In this document: positions 62,288-64,000 of the stretch, piece by piece
How positions within the stretch are numbered: position 1 is the stretch's first letter
How the letters are laid out: each line of letters opens with the position of its first letter
Assembly (NCBI RefSeq): GCF_003545875.1
Contig: NZ_QHCS01000006.1
Coordinates: 171,501-235,500 of the forward strand
Source: Leptospira stimsonii
Lineage (GTDB): Bacteria > Spirochaetota > Leptospiria > Leptospirales > Leptospiraceae
Direction of reading: 5' to 3'
Length of the DNA stretch: 64,000 nt
Notes under the pieces: generated by a model
Told to the model about the DNA's origin: nothing
Databases searched by the model: none
What the model saw: the letters and a program-made list of their open reading frames with translations, nothing else
Program-made: the position numbers and the translations under genes

Positions 62288-63889
62288 ATGCTTTCTCGCT
62301 TTCAAGATGTTCCGTTGGATCGCGACCTCGATTCCCGAACCTATAGCTACGCCCTGTACAATTTCGGGGGAGACCTTTTGTATTCGGACATCGAATACGA
62401 ATCTTTGCTGAAGTCGGATTCGAAACTCAGCAGAACCATCGAGAGATTTTTAGAATATGGCAATATCTATGCGCATGGGGTGGGAATTCGAAAGGTAAGA
62501 GCAGATCGCCGCATTCGGTTAGTGGTTCGTTCCGCTTTGGATCGTGTTTATAAGATCAATTTTGAAACGAATGCCAAAAGTAAGGTTGTTTTTGTTCATA
62601 TCGAATCGACGACTCAGGCTTCGATCAATTCGGAAAAACATCGTGTTCAAAGATTTCGTTCTCTCCGCAACGGTCTTCTTCGCTCTCTTAAATTGCAAAG
62701 TACGTATTTTTATCTCGTAAATATTGAAATCTACAACCATCCCTTCCTGCATCAGTTCGAAAATAAGATCTATGAAGCCGTTTTTCTGGATTTACACGCT
62801 GAATTTTTAACGATCACGAATTCTCAGAATTTGGGATTTCGGGTTTCCGCAAATCAGATATTCTTTTCTTATCAGATCAACAAACCGGACGTTGATATCA
62901 ACTGGATTCCTTCCAGTTTGATCTCTTATATGAAGAATACGATCCAAGTGGAAGGCCATGAATTTCACCTCAAGTTGTCGATCGGAGGCTATCATACGGC
63001 CGAATTAGATGCGACCCCGCTTCAGATTTTAAGAGGACTCCGTAGCAATCTGAATCAAGTGATTGAATATCCGTTTAGTCGCTATGCGACGGAAAGCCAA
63101 AACGATTCTTCTCAGATGATCGCAACGTATTTGTCTTTGAGAAACTCCGTTCACAAAAAAGAACTTTTTCTTCATTATCAACCGATTCTTTCCGCCGAGA
63201 CAAGAGCCCTTCATTCGTTAGAAGCGCTATCTCGTTGGAATCAAACGGAAAAGGGCATGATCAGTCCTGACATATTCATTCCACTTGCGGAAGAATCAGG
63301 TCTGATCAGCTCAATCGGGTCCTGGGTGATACGCAACGCATTTCGAGATTTTATGGAATTGAAACGACGTTGTACGTCTTCCGACTTTATCTGTTCGATT
63401 AACATTTCTCCATTTCAGCTTAAGAATCCGGAATTTGCAGATAATCTGATTTTTTACTTTTCTAACTTAAGTCTTTCTCCTTCTTCTGTGATCTTGGAAA
63501 TTACAGAAAGTCGCTACGAGGAAACCCCATTGATCATTGAACAAATGTCTATTTTGAAAAAATTCGGATTTCAGATTGCGATCGATGATTTTGGAGTCGG
63601 CAATTCGAACTTTTCCCGAATTGAAAAGATCGAAAGTGATTATGTTAAACTGGATAAAAGTCTAATCTTGGGTACGGATTCAAATTTGAGTAAAAGAAGT
63701 GTACTCAAAGCGATTTCGCAAGTATTGCTATCCCTCGGTAAAAAAACCGTTTTTGAAGGAATTGAAAATTCTACTTTAGAAAAAATTGCAATAGATTGTG
63801 GCGCAAATTACCTGCAAGGATTTCTTTATGGAAAGCCTTCGAATCTTTATGATCTTCCTTTTCTTACGCTTACCGGTGGACCAAAATAA
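62288..63889 (+). CDS. EAL-domain c-di-GMP phosphodiesterase
   Basis: 533 residues, predicted cytosolic. The N-terminal 285 residues have no named domain that I recognise and no GGDEF motif. The EAL domain has its catalytic residues: EALSRW (Glu312), INISPFQLK, ILEITESRYEE, the IDDFGVGNSNF pair of acids, VKLDKSLI lysine, FEGIEN and YLQGFLYGKP. It is therefore predicted to be an active phosphodiesterase, a counterpart to the cyclase at 56078. Regulation would come through the N-terminal part. Confidence 0.9.
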   Translation: MLSRFQDVPLDRDLDSRTYSYALYNFGGDLLYSDIEYESLLKSDSKLSRTIERFLEYGNIYAHGVGIRKVRADRRIRLVVRSALDRVYKINFETNAKSKVVFVHIESTTQASINSEKHRVQRFRSLRNGLLRSLKLQSTYFYLVNIEIYNHPFLHQFENKIYEAVFLDLHAEFLTITNSQNLGFRVSANQIFFSYQINKPDVDINWIPSSLISYMKNTIQVEGHEFHLKLSIGGYHTAELDATPLQILRGLRSNLNQVIEYPFSRYATESQNDSSQMIATYLSLRNSVHKKELFLHYQPILSAETRALHSLEALSRWNQTEKGMISPDIFIPLAEESGLISSIGSWVIRNAFRDFMELKRRCTSSDFICSINISPFQLKNPEFADNLIFYFSNLSLSPSSVILEITESRYEETPLIIEQMSILKKFGFQIAIDDFGVGNSNFSRIEKIESDYVKLDKSLILGTDSNLSKRSVLKAISQVLLSLGKKTVFEGIENSTLEKIAIDCGANYLQGFLYGKPSNLYDLPFLTLTGGPK

Positions 63890-64000
63890 AATTCTTTAAA
63901 CCGAAGTCGAAATATAATTTCATACGCGGAAGAGGTCTAAGTTTGATTCGTCCTTTCTTTTCACCTAATGAACATTAAATAGAAGAGGAACGAACTTCAA

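Overview
The window reads as chromosomal DNA of a spirochaete of the genus Leptospira, most likely from the pathogen-related clade. The base composition is moderately AT-rich. Lipoproteins carry spirochaete-type lipoboxes. There is an OmpL1-family porin (16875-17822), a DUF1554 lipoprotein (26706-27464), FecR, FG-GAP and YVTN lipoproteins, and many signalling proteins. Species cannot be fixed from the sequence alone. I see no rRNA, tRNA, CRISPR array, prophage or insertion sequence.

Layout. 1-9.5 kb: small enzymes paired with one-component regulators (EthD, HxlR, GFA/TetR, MaoC, an ArsR-SRPBCC-hydrolase operon, LysR/FAD reductase), mixed with decayed genes. 10-18 kb: AraC, hotdog thioesterase, MuiA-like protein, a TetR/methyltransferase unit with a hidden frameshifted small membrane gene, then the OmpL1-family porin. 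17.8-30.6 kb: two chemotaxis receptors, two adjacent seven-bladed propeller lipoproteins, a sterol-desaturase-like hydroxylase, an alpha/beta hydrolase, DUF1330, DUF1554 and a nitroreductase-like protein. 30.7-35.4 kb: a MASE3 histidine kinase with a broken receiver partner, and a 7TMR-DISM hybrid kinase. 36.5-44.1 kb: P-type ATPase, Hsp20, a LytS/LytTR-type two-component pair, Crp-like regulator and a degenerate dienelactone-hydrolase-like protein. 44.2-55.7 kb: small proteins, FecR lipoprotein, GH3 and GH25 wall hydrolases, a second ArsR-SRPBCC operon, an MBL hydrolase divergent from a Crp-like regulator, and an RHH protein. 56-64 kb: a c-di-GMP region with a diguanylate cyclase, STAS protein, two membrane-anchored AraC regulators and an EAL phosphodiesterase.

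How it works together. The stretch is dominated by sensing and local transcription control. Many regulators have a clear inverted or direct repeat at their own promoter. The most informative case is the TetR at 3770: its two operators (AAATAGAC-N5-GTCTATTT) recur 13 kb away in front of the OmpL1-family porin, which suggests a small regulon linking a GFA-type enzyme and an outer-membrane protein. A second TetR (14422) has two TTACTGAT-NN-ATCAGTAA palindromes that bracket an unannotated frameshifted membrane gene and precede a methyltransferase.

A second theme is decay. Single-base frameshifts or an in-frame stop break at least five otherwise recognisable genes (2.2, 9.4, 15.2, 30.9 and 55.4 kb), and a methyltransferase at 1.1-1.65 kb is heavily eroded. 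These should be checked against reads before being taken as biology.
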